From Pseudomonas viridiflava (lineage in GTDB: Bacteria > Pseudomonadota > Gammaproteobacteria > Pseudomonadales > Pseudomonadaceae), in NCBI RefSeq assembly GCF_900585905.1, contig NZ_UTVH01000034.1:620001-684000 (forward strand): a stretch of DNA of 64,000 bases, in the 5' to 3' direction. Numbering within the stretch: the first letter of the stretch is position 1; each line of letters opens with the position of its first letter. A model generated the notes under the pieces. It worked only from the letters and a program-made list of their open reading frames with translations. It was not told the origin of the DNA and did no database searches. Below, in pieces: positions 43,072 through 53,980 of the stretch. Both the position numbers and the translations under genes were made by a program.

Positions 43072-44004
43072 TCAGGACTTGTCGGTGAGGTTTTTGCCAA
43101 TCATCCGGATCAGGATGATTGCAGCAATGTTGGCAATGACCACCGCGATCAGGCCGCCAGCGGACGCCATGCCGACGTCGAACTGCAGCAGTGCCTGGTT
43201 GTAGATCAGGTACGCCAGGTTGGTTGAAGCGAAACCCGGTCCACCGTTGGTGGTGGTGAAGATTTCAGCGAACACCGACAACAGGAAAATAGTCTCGATC
43301 ATCACCACGACCGCGATGGGCCTGGCCAGGTGTGGCAGTGTCAGGTGCCAGAAAATCGCGATGGGCCCGGCACCATCGAGGCGCGCGGCCTCCTTCTGCT
43401 CCTGGTCAAGGGACTGCATGGCCGTCATCAGAATCAGAATGGCGAACGGCAGCCATTGCCACGACACGATGATGATGATCGACAGCAGCGGGTAGTTGGC
43501 CAGCCAGTCGATCGGTTGCGCGCCGAACAGCTTCCAGACTGCAGCGAGGATCCCCGACACCGGGTGAAAAATCAGATTTTTCCAGATCAGCGCGCCCACC
43601 GTGGGCATGATGAAAAACGGCGAGATCAGCAGCACCCGGACAATGCCGCGGCCGAGAAAATCGGTGGCCTCCAGCAGTGCAGAAATCAGCACACCCAGCA
43701 CGACGCTGATCAGCAGTACGCTGCCCACCAGCAGCAAGGTATTGGTCGCACCGGGCAGGAACCCGCTGTCGGTGACGAAGTAATGGAAGTTCTCCAGGCC
43801 GACGAATTCGTTTTCCCCGGGATTGAGCAGGTTATAGCGGATCAGCGAAAAATAGACGGTCATGCCCAGCGGAACGATCATCCAGACCAGGAGCAGCAAT
43901 ACCGAAGGGCTGACCAGAAACCAGCCTGGTTTGGTAACGCTGCCGCGGGCCTTGTCGTGTGCGCCGGGCACGGCTTCGCGAGGAGACACGTGTGAGGTAG
44001 TCAT
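43072..44004 (-). CDS. mtlF: ABC transporter permease for polyols (MalF-like)
   Basis: 310 residues, six membrane helices after a cytoplasmic N-terminal tail (MTTSHVSPREAVPGAHDKAR), and the EAA loop EAARLDGAGPIAIFWHLTLPHLARP. Pairs with MtlG as the membrane channel. 77 bases after mtlE. Confidence 0.93.
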   Translation of the reverse strand: MTTSHVSPREAVPGAHDKARGSVTKPGWFLVSPSVLLLLVWMIVPLGMTVYFSLIRYNLLNPGENEFVGLENFHYFVTDSGFLPGATNTLLLVGSVLLISVVLGVLISALLEATDFLGRGIVRVLLISPFFIMPTVGALIWKNLIFHPVSGILAAVWKLFGAQPIDWLANYPLLSIIIIVSWQWLPFAILILMTAMQSLDQEQKEAARLDGAGPIAIFWHLTLPHLARPIAVVVMIETIFLLSVFAEIFTTTNGGPGFASTNLAYLIYNQALLQFDVGMASAGGLIAVVIANIAAIILIRMIGKNLTDKS

Positions 44005-44081
44005 GATATGGGCAATCCTGAATGACGCGAGTCAGCGAGTGCCGAGGGGGCTTGTGCCCCTCGGCCGACAGTCAATAACGA

Positions 44082-45392
<1,311 letters not shown>

Positions 45393-45502
45393 TTATCACT
45401 CCTCTCTCAGAGCCTGGGCAATGAGAGGTCAGTTATTGTTTTTGTTACTTCCGCATGCAGGGAAGTTGTGTTGATTACACCGGGCGCGGGCACGAATGGC
45501 AA

Positions 45503-45538
45503 ATCCTGCACAGCACTCAAACCAATACTATTTTGCAC
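45503..45538 (-). promoter_or_regulatory. Possible MtlR binding repeats upstream of mtlE
   Basis: On the minus strand GTGCAAAAT (45538-45530) and GTGCAGGAT (45511-45503) are direct repeats, 27 bases apart, about 110-145 bases before the mtlE ATG. Tandem repeats are usual for AraC-type activators. Assignment to MtlR is inferred from position only. Confidence 0.35.
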
Positions 45539-45629
45539 TGGGCTCTCGGGCTGTGGTTGCCGTAATGTGCGCTGAAAAGCCCTGCGCCGCAGGCTGAGCG
45601 TAGCGCACGTGCGCTAGAGCTGCGTGAAT

Positions 45630-46535
45630 TCAGTACAGGTTTTGCTCGGTAAGGCGCTGAACCGCCAGCCGCCGATAATGCGAAGGGGTCATGCCTTTGA
45701 GCTGCTGGAAGCGTCGGTTGAAATTGGAAATGTTGTTGAAACCTGACTCGAAGCAGACATCAGTCACGGGTTTATCGCCATCAGCCAGCAGCTCGCAGGA
45801 TTTGCTGATGCGCAGACGGTTGACGAATTCGACGTAACAACGGCCGGTGGCCTGTTTGAATACTCTGGAGAAATAGGTCGGCTTCATCCCCAGGTAAGCG
45901 GCCACTTCTTCCAGCGGCAGCTCACGGGCGTAATGGGCGAAAATGTAGTCCACTGCGCGGTTGGTGCGGTCGACGCTGTGTTCATCCGCCACCGGCGTTG
46001 AGTGGGTGGCCGATAACAGTTGGTAGTCTTCGCTGGTGGCAAGCAGTTCCAGCAGGATGAGAAAATGGCCCAAGCGGGTGACGCCTGTCGAATCGGCGAT
46101 TTTCTGCATGAGCCGGGTCGCCTGACTGATGGTGCGCCGGCAGCGAAACTCAATGCCATAACTGGCCCGCTCCAGCAGCGGGGCGAGGGTCTTCAGCTCG
46201 GCGAATACATGGTGAGCGCTCTCAAACAGCTCATCGGTGAAATTCACCAGCATGTCGCGCTTGTGCACATTCTCCTCGTCCTCGATCTGGCTGATCCAGT
46301 TATGGGGCAGATTGGGGCCAGTGAGAAACAGCGAATGCGGATTGAAATTGCCGATGTAATCGCCGATGAACACCTTGCCGGAGCTGGCGACGATCAGGTG
46401 CAGTTCGTATTCCTTGTGAAAGTGCCAGCGCACCAGCGGCGAGGGAAAACCATGTTCGCGGTAAATGATCGACAGCCCCTCGTGGTCGTCCATCAATTCG
46501 TAGGAGGGGTCGGTGACTTTTGTTGTTTTTATCAT
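45630..46535 (-). CDS. mtlR: AraC-family activator of the mannitol operon
   Basis: 301 residues. N-terminal cupin-like sensing domain (about 20-160) and C-terminal AraC domain with two helix-turn-helices (about 195-290: LPLEEVAAYLGMKPTYFSRVFKQATGRCYVEFVNRLRI and PVTDVCFESGFNNISNFNRRFQQLKGMTPSHYRR). Same strand and directly upstream of mtlE, as in the P. fluorescens mtl system, where MtlR activates in response to mannitol, sorbitol and arabitol. The first 24 residues are extra compared with shorter family members and may not be translated. Confidence 0.92.
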   Translation of the reverse strand: MIKTTKVTDPSYELMDDHEGLSIIYREHGFPSPLVRWHFHKEYELHLIVASSGKVFIGDYIGNFNPHSLFLTGPNLPHNWISQIEDEENVHKRDMLVNFTDELFESAHHVFAELKTLAPLLERASYGIEFRCRRTISQATRLMQKIADSTGVTRLGHFLILLELLATSEDYQLLSATHSTPVADEHSVDRTNRAVDYIFAHYARELPLEEVAAYLGMKPTYFSRVFKQATGRCYVEFVNRLRISKSCELLADGDKPVTDVCFESGFNNISNFNRRFQQLKGMTPSHYRRLAVQRLTEQNLY

Positions 46536-47044
46536 CGTATGACCGATCTGGGGTTACCAGGCGATTAATGAGAACTGTTTGATAGGGCCCGCTGGGCAAA
46601 GTTCGCTGACCGCTTGCAGCAGTGGTGCATCCGCGTGATCAAGGCATGTAATTGCGAGATTGTATTGGTAGAAAATCGTTATAAATGAATGGGTTGGGAT
46701 CTATATTTAATGTTTAATTAACCTAGTGAACGTGACATGCGCCTCGTGTAAATTAAGCTAAGGTGAAGTATGCTTTCCAATGGATAACCCACTGATTTTA
46801 TAGGTATTGTATATTCAGGCTCAGAATTTTAGAGAGGTCAGCACTGCGGCGAAGGCGTCGTGTCAGACATTACGCCATCGCTGCCTCGCGGTGCTCGTGA
46901 GCTCCTACAGAGATGCCTCAGAAATGACCCAAAAGCTCGCATCGCCGCCCGACTGTTGGAGCTCCCAGGGTGGCGTTCCACCGAGCACCGCGAGGCAGCG
47001 ATTGGCGATGTGACAGGCAAAACGTATTCGTCAACTCACTGGGC
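46536..47044. other. Intergenic region with REP pair
   Basis: No gene. The mtlR promoter must lie in the AT-rich part (about 46650-46810). The rest is a REP pair at 46860-47010. Confidence 0.5.
46860..47010. repeat. REP doublet (REPIN)
   Basis: Two inverted units: CATCGCTGCCTCGCGGTGCTCG...AGCTCCTA (from about 46872) and GGAGCTCC...CGAGCACCGCGAGGCAGCGATTGG (to about 47003), with the outer parts (TGTCAGACATTACGCC / GGCGATGTGACA) also partly inverted. Same family as the element at 42115-42206. Confidence 0.8.
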
Positions 47045-48349
47045 TTATTTACGGTTCTTCGCCTCAATCCACTGCGCCATGTACTGCGTGCTTTTGTGGT
47101 GATGATGGCGGAGCATGGCGCCGGTGAAATTTGCCGTGCGATGCGCTGGCAGGTGTGCACGCAGCTCGGTTATGCGGGCAATCAGGCTGTCGCAGTGTTG
47201 CCGATGGGTATACCGCGCAGTGAGCAGGTCCAGGCCTGCCTGCTGCGCATGCTGCCAGCGAACCTGATCCTGGTACAGATTCACCGCAGCCTGGGCGATC
47301 TGGGCGGCATTATTAGCAATGGCGCCAGGCCAGGGCAAACCGCCGCTCATGGCTTCGGCGCCAATGTCTGTGGTTATCGAAGGCGTACCACAGAGCATGG
47401 CGTCGATCAGCTTGCCCTTGATACCGGCGCCGAAACGCAAGGGCGCGAGGCAGATGCGCGCCTGCGACATTACCTGCAACGCGTCTTCTGCCCAGTTCAT
47501 CACATGGAAACCCTGGGCGGCATTGTGCAGTGCGGTGGCTTTGGGCGGCGTGTAAGCGCCGTAGACATGCAGCTGGGCCTTGGGCAATTGCTGGCGTATC
47601 AACGGCCAGATCGAGGTTTTCATCCAGAGCACCGCATCCCAGTTCGGCGCGTGGCGGAAGTTGCCGATACTGAGAAAGTGCGCGCGTTCGGTGAAGCCTC
47701 TCATCTGTTCAGGGATACCCTCGACCATCAGTGGGCACCAGTGCAGCAGTGACCCTGGCAGCCTGAATTGCTCCGTCAGGAGGCGCATTTCCGCGTCGGA
47801 CGTCATCAGGCTCAGGTCACAGCGGTAAAGCGCCGCCACCTCGCGCTGTGCCAGATCGGCCGTCGCCATGGCGGTAAATATTTCATTGTCCTCATGAATG
47901 AATAATTCTTGAAAATCATCAGCTTGCGCATTGTTCTTAAGATGGTTTTTAAGAATGTCATGACGGGCATGCCGCAGGCTTTGCAGGTCTGAGGTTTCAA
48001 GCACGCGTAGTGCGTGTGGGCAGTGTTTCTCCACCCGCCAGCCGAACTGCTCTTCGATCATGAATTGATCGAACAGTACGATGTCAGGTGCAAGCTCGCT
48101 GATGAACCGGTCGAAGCTGCTGTTGTTCAGCTCGATGCTGACTTCATCAATGCCCAGGCAGGCCAGGTCAGCCTTGTGTTCGCCTTCGGTGGCCGGGCTG
48201 GCGAAGGTGATGCGCCAGCCTTGCTCGAGAAAACACTGGATCAGCTGCATGACGTGGCCGCTGGCCGCCGAGGAGCGAGGCTCGGGCCAGACGTAACCAA
48301 TGATCAAAACCCGTGTTGACGACTGTGCGGACGCAGGTTGCAAAGACAC
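47045..48349 (-). CDS. GT4-type glycosyltransferase
   Basis: About 434 residues. N-terminal domain: STRVLIIGYVWPEPRSSAASGHVMQLIQCFLEQGWRITF; C-terminal GT-B domain: HFLSIGNFRHAPNWDAVLWMKTSIWPLIRQQLPKAQLHVYGAY and the sugar-nucleotide site ICLAPLRFGAGIKGKLIDAMLCGTPSITTDIGAEAM. Substrate unknown. No ATG fits: a GTG at 48349, one base after the response-regulator stop, is assumed; a longer frame would overlap that gene. Coupling to the response regulator gene is likely. Confidence 0.85.
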   Translation of the reverse strand: MSLQPASAQSSTRVLIIGYVWPEPRSSAASGHVMQLIQCFLEQGWRITFASPATEGEHKADLACLGIDEVSIELNNSSFDRFISELAPDIVLFDQFMIEEQFGWRVEKHCPHALRVLETSDLQSLRHARHDILKNHLKNNAQADDFQELFIHEDNEIFTAMATADLAQREVAALYRCDLSLMTSDAEMRLLTEQFRLPGSLLHWCPLMVEGIPEQMRGFTERAHFLSIGNFRHAPNWDAVLWMKTSIWPLIRQQLPKAQLHVYGAYTPPKATALHNAAQGFHVMNWAEDALQVMSQARICLAPLRFGAGIKGKLIDAMLCGTPSITTDIGAEAMSGGLPWPGAIANNAAQIAQAAVNLYQDQVRWQHAQQAGLDLLTARYTHRQHCDSLIARITELRAHLPAHRTANFTGAMLRHHHHKSTQYMAQWIEAKNRK

Positions 48350-48350
48350 A

Positions 48351-48710
48351 TTAACCAAGGATGGATTTGACCTTGTCGCGCAGCTGATCAATGGAAAACG
48401 GCTTGCCGATGCTGTGCATGCCGACCCCGATGTCGATGTTCTCGGCGTAGCCGCTGGCAAACAGTACCGGGATCTGCGGGTACAGCTTGCTGGTTTGGTC
48501 CGCCAGCTCTTTGCCGCTTATGCCGGGCAGGCCCTGATCGGTCATCATCAAACTGATGATTTCGAAGTTTTCCTTGAGCACTTCCAGCGCTTGTTCAGCA
48601 TCCTCAGCCTCAAGCACGGCGTACTCCAGCTCTTCCAGAACATCAACGATCAGCATGCGGACGATGGCATCGTCTTCAACCACGAGGATGGTGCTGGGGG
48701 TGGCAGACAT
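48351..48710 (-). CDS. Single-domain response regulator
   Basis: 119 residues, receiver domain only: acidic pair in VVEDDAIVRML, phosphoacceptor Asp in LMMTDQGLPGISG, Thr/Ser switch in VLFASGY, Lys in SIGKPFSID. No output domain, so it should act by protein contact, probably as phosphate acceptor for the hybrid kinases nearby. Divergent from the large kinase; cotranscribed with the glycosyltransferase. Confidence 0.9.
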   Translation of the reverse strand: MSATPSTILVVEDDAIVRMLIVDVLEELEYAVLEAEDAEQALEVLKENFEIISLMMTDQGLPGISGKELADQTSKLYPQIPVLFASGYAENIDIGVGMHSIGKPFSIDQLRDKVKSILG

Positions 48711-48974
48711 GGGCGAATTCCTTAAAAAGTACTGTTAGTCGGGCGCGCGACATGCGGCCGCTATTGAGTAAGCTGGTTTGCGCTGAAGTTCCGCTTTGGG
48801 GCAACCCGCGCGCATGCCCCATAGCTTTTACAGCAATCTGCACCGGCAATGAGCTGACCACGACGATCCAGATCAAATAAATGTCAGAAATTTCAGCAAT
48901 CTGTGTCGGAAACGGGAGTGTTTTGCGCGAGTTTACGGCAGAATTCATGGTTTGAAGAATCACTTGGGTTAATC

Positions 48975-51900
48975 ATGAATCGTCCGTCTACCCTCGATGA
49001 GCAACGTTTTCGTAAATTACTGGGCCGTAACGTCGCTTTGCCACTGAGCGTGGGCGTCATCAGCGCAGTGTTTTTCGTTGGTCTGATCAGCTATCTTCTC
49101 TCGGTGATCCAGTGGGTCGAGCATACCGACCGGGTGATCAATAATACCAATCGTGCGTTGAAACTCTCCATTGACATGGAAACCGGTATGCGCGGATTTC
49201 TGCTCACCGGCGAGGAACGCTTTCTTGATCCGTACGAAGTGGCCAAGCCTGCGATCACCTCAGAGCTCAAAGGGCTTGAGGCGCTGGTCCAGGACAACCC
49301 GGCGCAGATCGATCGTTTCCGTCGCATCCAGGCGCTGCAGGACAACTGGAGCGAGTTTGCCGCAGAAATGATCAATTTGCGCCGTCAGAACGCAGATTAC
49401 GGTGCGGAGCTGAGGGCGGGGCGTGGCAAGCGCCTGACCGACGAAGTTCGCAACCAGTACGAACAGGTGGTCGCGGTCGAGCAGCAATTGCGCCAGTCGC
49501 GCAATGCCGACGTTACTCATACCACTGTGGTTTCGGTCAGTCTGTATCTGTTGTTCGTGTTATCCGTCAGCGCGATTCTGGCCTACATCGGCCGCCGTGA
49601 CATGATGGCGCTGTCGACCACGTACGGCGACAACCTCAAGCGTCAGGAAGAAAACGCCGAGCGCCTTAAAAAAGTCGCCTGGCTGCGCAATGGCCAGAGC
49701 GAACTGGCCGAGCAGGTGTTGGGCCAGCTGACGCTGAACGCCCTCGGGCGCAACGTATTGCAGTTCTGCGCGCACTATGTAGGCAGCGTGGTGGCGGCGA
49801 TTTATGTGCGTCAGGAACACGGCGGGCTCAAGCGCGTCGCCGCCTATGGCTTCTCCCGCGATCAGGAGCAGCAGGAGCAATCGCTCTACAGCGGCGAGGG
49901 CATCGTGGGTCAGGCTGCCCAGCAGGATCAGATCATCCGTCTGGACGACGTGTCCGATGACTACTTCAAAGTTTCTTCAGGCCTCGGTGACGGCAGCCCT
50001 CGCAGCGTGCTGGTTGTCCCCACCAGCAACGACGACCAGGTCAATGGCGTGGTCGAGCTGGGCTTTTTGCGAGCCCTGACCGATCAGGACGTGGAATTTC
50101 TGGAACTGATCGCTGGCAACATTGGCACCTCCATCGAAGCGGCACGTTATCGTCAGCGGTTGCAGGAAGTATTGGCTGAAACCCAGCAGCTCAACGAAGA
50201 GCTGCAAGTGCAGCAGGAAGAGCTGCGCACCGCCAACGAAGAGCTTGAGGAGCAGTCGCGCATACTCAAGGAATCGCAGGTTCACCTGGAGACCCAACAG
50301 GCTGAGCTTGAACAGACCAACGAGCAGCTGAGCGAGCAGGCACAGATCCTGGCCGATCAGCGTGACGCTCTGGATCGCAAGAACGAAGAACTTAATATTG
50401 CTCAGGTCGAGCTGGAAGCGCGCGCCGATGAGTTGCAGCGTTCCAGCAAGTACAAATCCGAGTTCCTCGCCAACATGTCTCACGAGCTGCGCACGCCGCT
50501 GAACAGCTCTTTGATTCTCGCCAAACTGCTGTCGGAAAACCCCACCGAGAACCTCACTGCCGAACAGGTCAAATTCGCCGACTCGATTTATTCGGCCGGC
50601 AACGATCTGCTCAACCTGATCAATGACATCCTCGATATTTCCAAGGTGGAGGCGGGCAAGCTCGACGTACGCCCGGAAAACACCAGTGTGGTCAGATTGG
50701 TGGACGGCCTGCGCGGTCTGTTCGAACCGCTGGCGAAGGAAAAGCGCCTGGATTTTCAGGTCGAGGTGCAACCTGGCACGCCGACGCTCCTCTACACCGA
50801 TCGCCAGCGTCTGGAGCAGATTCTCAAGAATCTGTTGTCCAACGCCCTCAAATTCACCGAAAGCGGCAGTGTCAGCCTGGTGGTGTCACGCCAGCCCAAC
50901 GGCGGCGTGGTGTTCTCTGTGCGCGATTCCGGCATCGGCATCGCGCCTGAGCACCAGCAGGTGATTTTCGAAGCGTTCCGTCAGGCCGACGGCACCACCA
51001 ACCGTCGCTATGGCGGTACTGGCCTGGGCTTGTCGATTTCCCGCGACCTGGCCAATATGCTGGGCGGGTCCATCACGGTCACCAGTGCGCCGGGGCAGGG
51101 CAGTATCTTCACCTTGACCATGCCGGAGCAATACGTGGAGCAGGGCATCGAGCTCAGCCGCAGCGCGCCGGTGATCGCCAGCCTGTCGGTACCGCCGACG
51201 CTGACTGCCGCGCCGTCAGCGCCTCCCGCGGCAGCGGCCCGGATGGCGCCGGCGAAGCTCGGTACGCCGACGGCCAGCTTTGCCGATGACCGCGACAAGC
51301 TACCCTCCACCAAACGCTGCATTCTGGTCATCGAAGACGAAGTGGCGTTCGCCCGGATTCTCTTCGATCTGGCCCATGAGCTGGATTATCACTGCCTCGT
51401 GGCCCATGCCGCCGATGACGGCTTCAATCTGGCGGCCCAGTTCGTGCCGGATGCCATCCTGCTGGACATGCGTCTGCCGGATCATTCCGGGCTGACTGTG
51501 TTGCAGCGTCTCAAAGAGCTGGCGCCCACCCGGCATATCCCGGTGCACGTCATTTCCGTCGAGGACCGCCAGGAAGCGGCGATGCACATGGGCGCAGTGG
51601 GCTATGCAGTCAAGCCCACCACCCGTGAAGAACTCAAGGATGTCTTCGCCAAACTGGAAGCCAAGCTGACGCAAAAGGTCAAGCGCATCCTGCTGGTGGA
51701 AGACGATGCCCTGCAGCGTGACAGCATTGCCCGCCTGATTGGCGACGATGACATTGAAATCACCGCCGTCGGTTTCGCCAAAGACGCCCTGGAGCTGCTG
51801 CGCGTCAACATCTACGACTGCATGATCATCGACCTCAAGCTGCCTGACATGCTCGGCAACGAGCTGCTCGAACGCATGGCCACCGAGGAAATCTGTTCGT

Positions 51901-52496
51901 TCCCGCCGGTGATCGTCTATACCGGGCGCAACCTGACCCGCGATGAAGAAGCCGAGCTGATGCGCTACTCGCGCTCGATCATCATCAAGGGCGCGCGTTC
52001 CCCGGAACGCCTGCTGGACGAAGTGACGCTGTTCCTGCACAAGGTGGAATCGCAGCTCTCCAACGAACGGCAGAAGATGCTCAAGACCGCCCGCAGCCGC
52101 GACAAAGTATTCGAAGGGCGGCGGATTCTGGTGGTCGATGACGATGTGCGCAACATTTTTGCCCTGACCAGTGCGCTGGAGCACAAGGGCGCAGTGGTCG
52201 AAGTAGCGCGCAATGGTCTGGAGGCAATCGCCAAACTCGATGAGGTCGCGGAGATTGATCTGGTGCTGATGGATGTGATGATGCCGGAGATGGATGGCTA
52301 TGAAGCGACCACCGAAATTCGCAAGGACCCGCGCTGGCGCAAGCTGCCGATCATCGCGGTGACCGCCAAGGCGATGAAGGACGACCAGGAGCGCTGCCTG
52401 CAGGCCGGAACCAATGATTACCTGGCCAAGCCTATTGATCTGGACAGGCTGTTTTCACTGATACGGGTCTGGCTGCCAAAAATGGAACGCTTCTGA
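48975..52496 (+). CDS. CHASE3-GAF hybrid histidine kinase with three receiver domains
   Basis: 1173 residues from ATG 48975. Transmembrane helix (about 23-47), CHASE3-type periplasmic domain (about 50-185, with METGMRGFLLTGEERFLDPY), second helix (about 188-208), GAF (about 245-390), long coiled coil (395-500), HisKA with SHELRTPLN (His about 503), HATPase (GIGIAPEHQQ, GGTGLGLSISRDL), a linker, and three receivers (about 780-900, 905-1020, 1050-1165) with phospho-Asp in LLDMRLPD, IIDLKLPD and LMDVMMPE. No Hpt domain. It opens the five-gene plus-strand operon. Confidence 0.92.
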   Translation: MNRPSTLDEQRFRKLLGRNVALPLSVGVISAVFFVGLISYLLSVIQWVEHTDRVINNTNRALKLSIDMETGMRGFLLTGEERFLDPYEVAKPAITSELKGLEALVQDNPAQIDRFRRIQALQDNWSEFAAEMINLRRQNADYGAELRAGRGKRLTDEVRNQYEQVVAVEQQLRQSRNADVTHTTVVSVSLYLLFVLSVSAILAYIGRRDMMALSTTYGDNLKRQEENAERLKKVAWLRNGQSELAEQVLGQLTLNALGRNVLQFCAHYVGSVVAAIYVRQEHGGLKRVAAYGFSRDQEQQEQSLYSGEGIVGQAAQQDQIIRLDDVSDDYFKVSSGLGDGSPRSVLVVPTSNDDQVNGVVELGFLRALTDQDVEFLELIAGNIGTSIEAARYRQRLQEVLAETQQLNEELQVQQEELRTANEELEEQSRILKESQVHLETQQAELEQTNEQLSEQAQILADQRDALDRKNEELNIAQVELEARADELQRSSKYKSEFLANMSHELRTPLNSSLILAKLLSENPTENLTAEQVKFADSIYSAGNDLLNLINDILDISKVEAGKLDVRPENTSVVRLVDGLRGLFEPLAKEKRLDFQVEVQPGTPTLLYTDRQRLEQILKNLLSNALKFTESGSVSLVVSRQPNGGVVFSVRDSGIGIAPEHQQVIFEAFRQADGTTNRRYGGTGLGLSISRDLANMLGGSITVTSAPGQGSIFTLTMPEQYVEQGIELSRSAPVIASLSVPPTLTAAPSAPPAAAARMAPAKLGTPTASFADDRDKLPSTKRCILVIEDEVAFARILFDLAHELDYHCLVAHAADDGFNLAAQFVPDAILLDMRLPDHSGLTVLQRLKELAPTRHIPVHVISVEDRQEAAMHMGAVGYAVKPTTREELKDVFAKLEAKLTQKVKRILLVEDDALQRDSIARLIGDDDIEITAVGFAKDALELLRVNIYDCMIIDLKLPDMLGNELLERMATEEICSFPPVIVYTGRNLTRDEEAELMRYSRSIIIKGARSPERLLDEVTLFLHKVESQLSNERQKMLKTARSRDKVFEGRRILVVDDDVRNIFALTSALEHKGAVVEVARNGLEAIAKLDEVAEIDLVLMDVMMPEMDGYEATTEIRKDPRWRKLPIIAVTAKAMKDDQERCLQAGTNDYLAKPIDLDRLFSLIRVWLPKMERF

Positions 52497-52544
52497 CCCG
52501 TTAAGCCCAAATTGAGCACTCTCCCCAAAGTGGCAGGTTCCGAC

Positions 52545-53366
52545 ATGTCTGTAGACAAAAACACGGACATCGAAATACGGTTGCTGATTGAGGCAATTTA
52601 TCTCAAGTACAGCTACGATTTTCGCGACTATTCCGGCGCTTCGGTGAAGCGCCGGGTCTTGCATGCCCTGCGCCAGTTCGATTGCGCCACCGTTTCGGCC
52701 CTGCAGGCCAGGGTGCTGCACGATCCGGCCGCGTTCATGCAGTTGCTGCAGTTCCTGACGATTCCGGTCAGCGAGATGTTTCGCGACCCCTCGCATTTTC
52801 TGGCGATACGCCAGGAAGTAGTGCCGATCCTGCGCACTTACCCGTCGATCAAGATCTGGATTGCCGGCTGCAGCACCGGTGAAGAGGTGTATTCCATGGC
52901 CATTCTGTTGCGCGAAGAAGGGTTGCTGGAGCGCACGATCATTTATGCCACCGACATCAATCCGCATTCACTGGAAAAGGCGCAGCAAGGCATCTTTTCC
53001 ATGGAAAGCGTGCGCGCCTATACGCAGAATTATCAACGTGCAGGCGGCCAGTCCGCGTTTTCCAACTATTACACCAGTGCCTACGAACACGCGATATTCG
53101 ACAAGAGCCTGCGCGAAAACGTGACATTCGCAGACCACAGCCTGGCCACCGACAGCGTGTTTTCGGAAACGCAGTTTATTTCCTGTCGCAACGTGTTGAT
53201 TTATTTTAACAAAAAGCTTCAGGATCGCGCATTCGGGTTGTTCCACGAATCGCTGTGCCACCGGGGTTTTCTGGTGCTGGGCAGCAAGGAAACCCTGGAT
53301 TTTTCGTCCTACGGCAATAAATTCGACTCGCTGGTCAAACAGGAACGGATCTACCGCAAGTCATGA
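52545..53366 (+). CDS. CheR-type protein-glutamate methyltransferase
   Basis: 273 residues. Short N-terminal helical domain (YDFRDYSGASVKRRVLHAL) and the SAM-binding fold: IKIWIAGCSTGEEVYSMAILL (motif I), IYATDINPHSLEKAQQGIFS, and SCRNVLIYFNKKLQ. Methylates glutamates of chemoreceptors in known systems; no receptor gene is in this operon, so its target here may be something else. Start at 52545; a TTG at 52512 is an alternative. It is followed by a CheB domain gene with a 4-base overlap. Confidence 0.93.
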   Translation: MSVDKNTDIEIRLLIEAIYLKYSYDFRDYSGASVKRRVLHALRQFDCATVSALQARVLHDPAAFMQLLQFLTIPVSEMFRDPSHFLAIRQEVVPILRTYPSIKIWIAGCSTGEEVYSMAILLREEGLLERTIIYATDINPHSLEKAQQGIFSMESVRAYTQNYQRAGGQSAFSNYYTSAYEHAIFDKSLRENVTFADHSLATDSVFSETQFISCRNVLIYFNKKLQDRAFGLFHESLCHRGFLVLGSKETLDFSSYGNKFDSLVKQERIYRKS

Positions 53367-53980
53367 AAACACTCTTCCCTGACAGCGCGCCGGGTGAGCA
53401 ATCACTGCCGGTGGTCGATGCTATTGTGGTCGGCGCCTCTGCTGGAGGCGTCGAGGCATTGCTGCGGATATTTTCCGGTCTGCGTGTCGGTTATCGGTTG
53501 CCTATACTGACCGTGCTGCATGTGCCTGACGAGCGTCGCAGCCAGCTGGCTCAGGTGTTCCAGGCGCGCTTGTCGATCCCGGTGAAGGAGGCCGACGACA
53601 AGGAACTTATCGCCCCTGGCACGTTGTATTTCGCGGCGCCGGGTTACCACCTTTCCGTTGAGTCCGATTTCACCTTGTCCATGAGCCAGGAAGAGAAGGT
53701 CTACCATTCCAGGCCCAGCATCGACATTCTCTTTGACTCTGCTGCCCAGGCCTACGGGCCGCGGCTGGCTGGCGTGCTGTTGACCGGCGCCAACAGCGAT
53801 GGCGCCATGGGCCTGTTGCAGGTCAAGTCCTGCGGTGGCATGACGGTGATTCAAGACCCGAAACAAGCGCAGGCCAGTGCCATGCCTGAAGCAGCGCTCG
53901 CGCGACAGAGCCCGGACTTTCTGTTGCCTTTAACTGATATTGGCCAATTGCTGGTCGCTCTGGAAGGAATCGCATGCTGA
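53363..53980 (+). CDS. CheB-type methylesterase without receiver domain
   Basis: 205 residues, catalytic domain only. Triad: Ser in VGASAGGVEALLRIF, His in TVLHVPDERRSQLA, and Asp in GANSDGAMGLLQV. The usual N-terminal receiver is missing, so activity cannot be switched by CheA-type phosphorylation unless a separate receiver binds it. Overlaps both neighbours (4 bases with cheR, 7 bases with the next kinase). Confidence 0.93.
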   Translation: MKTLFPDSAPGEQSLPVVDAIVVGASAGGVEALLRIFSGLRVGYRLPILTVLHVPDERRSQLAQVFQARLSIPVKEADDKELIAPGTLYFAAPGYHLSVESDFTLSMSQEEKVYHSRPSIDILFDSAAQAYGPRLAGVLLTGANSDGAMGLLQVKSCGGMTVIQDPKQAQASAMPEAALARQSPDFLLPLTDIGQLLVALEGIAC

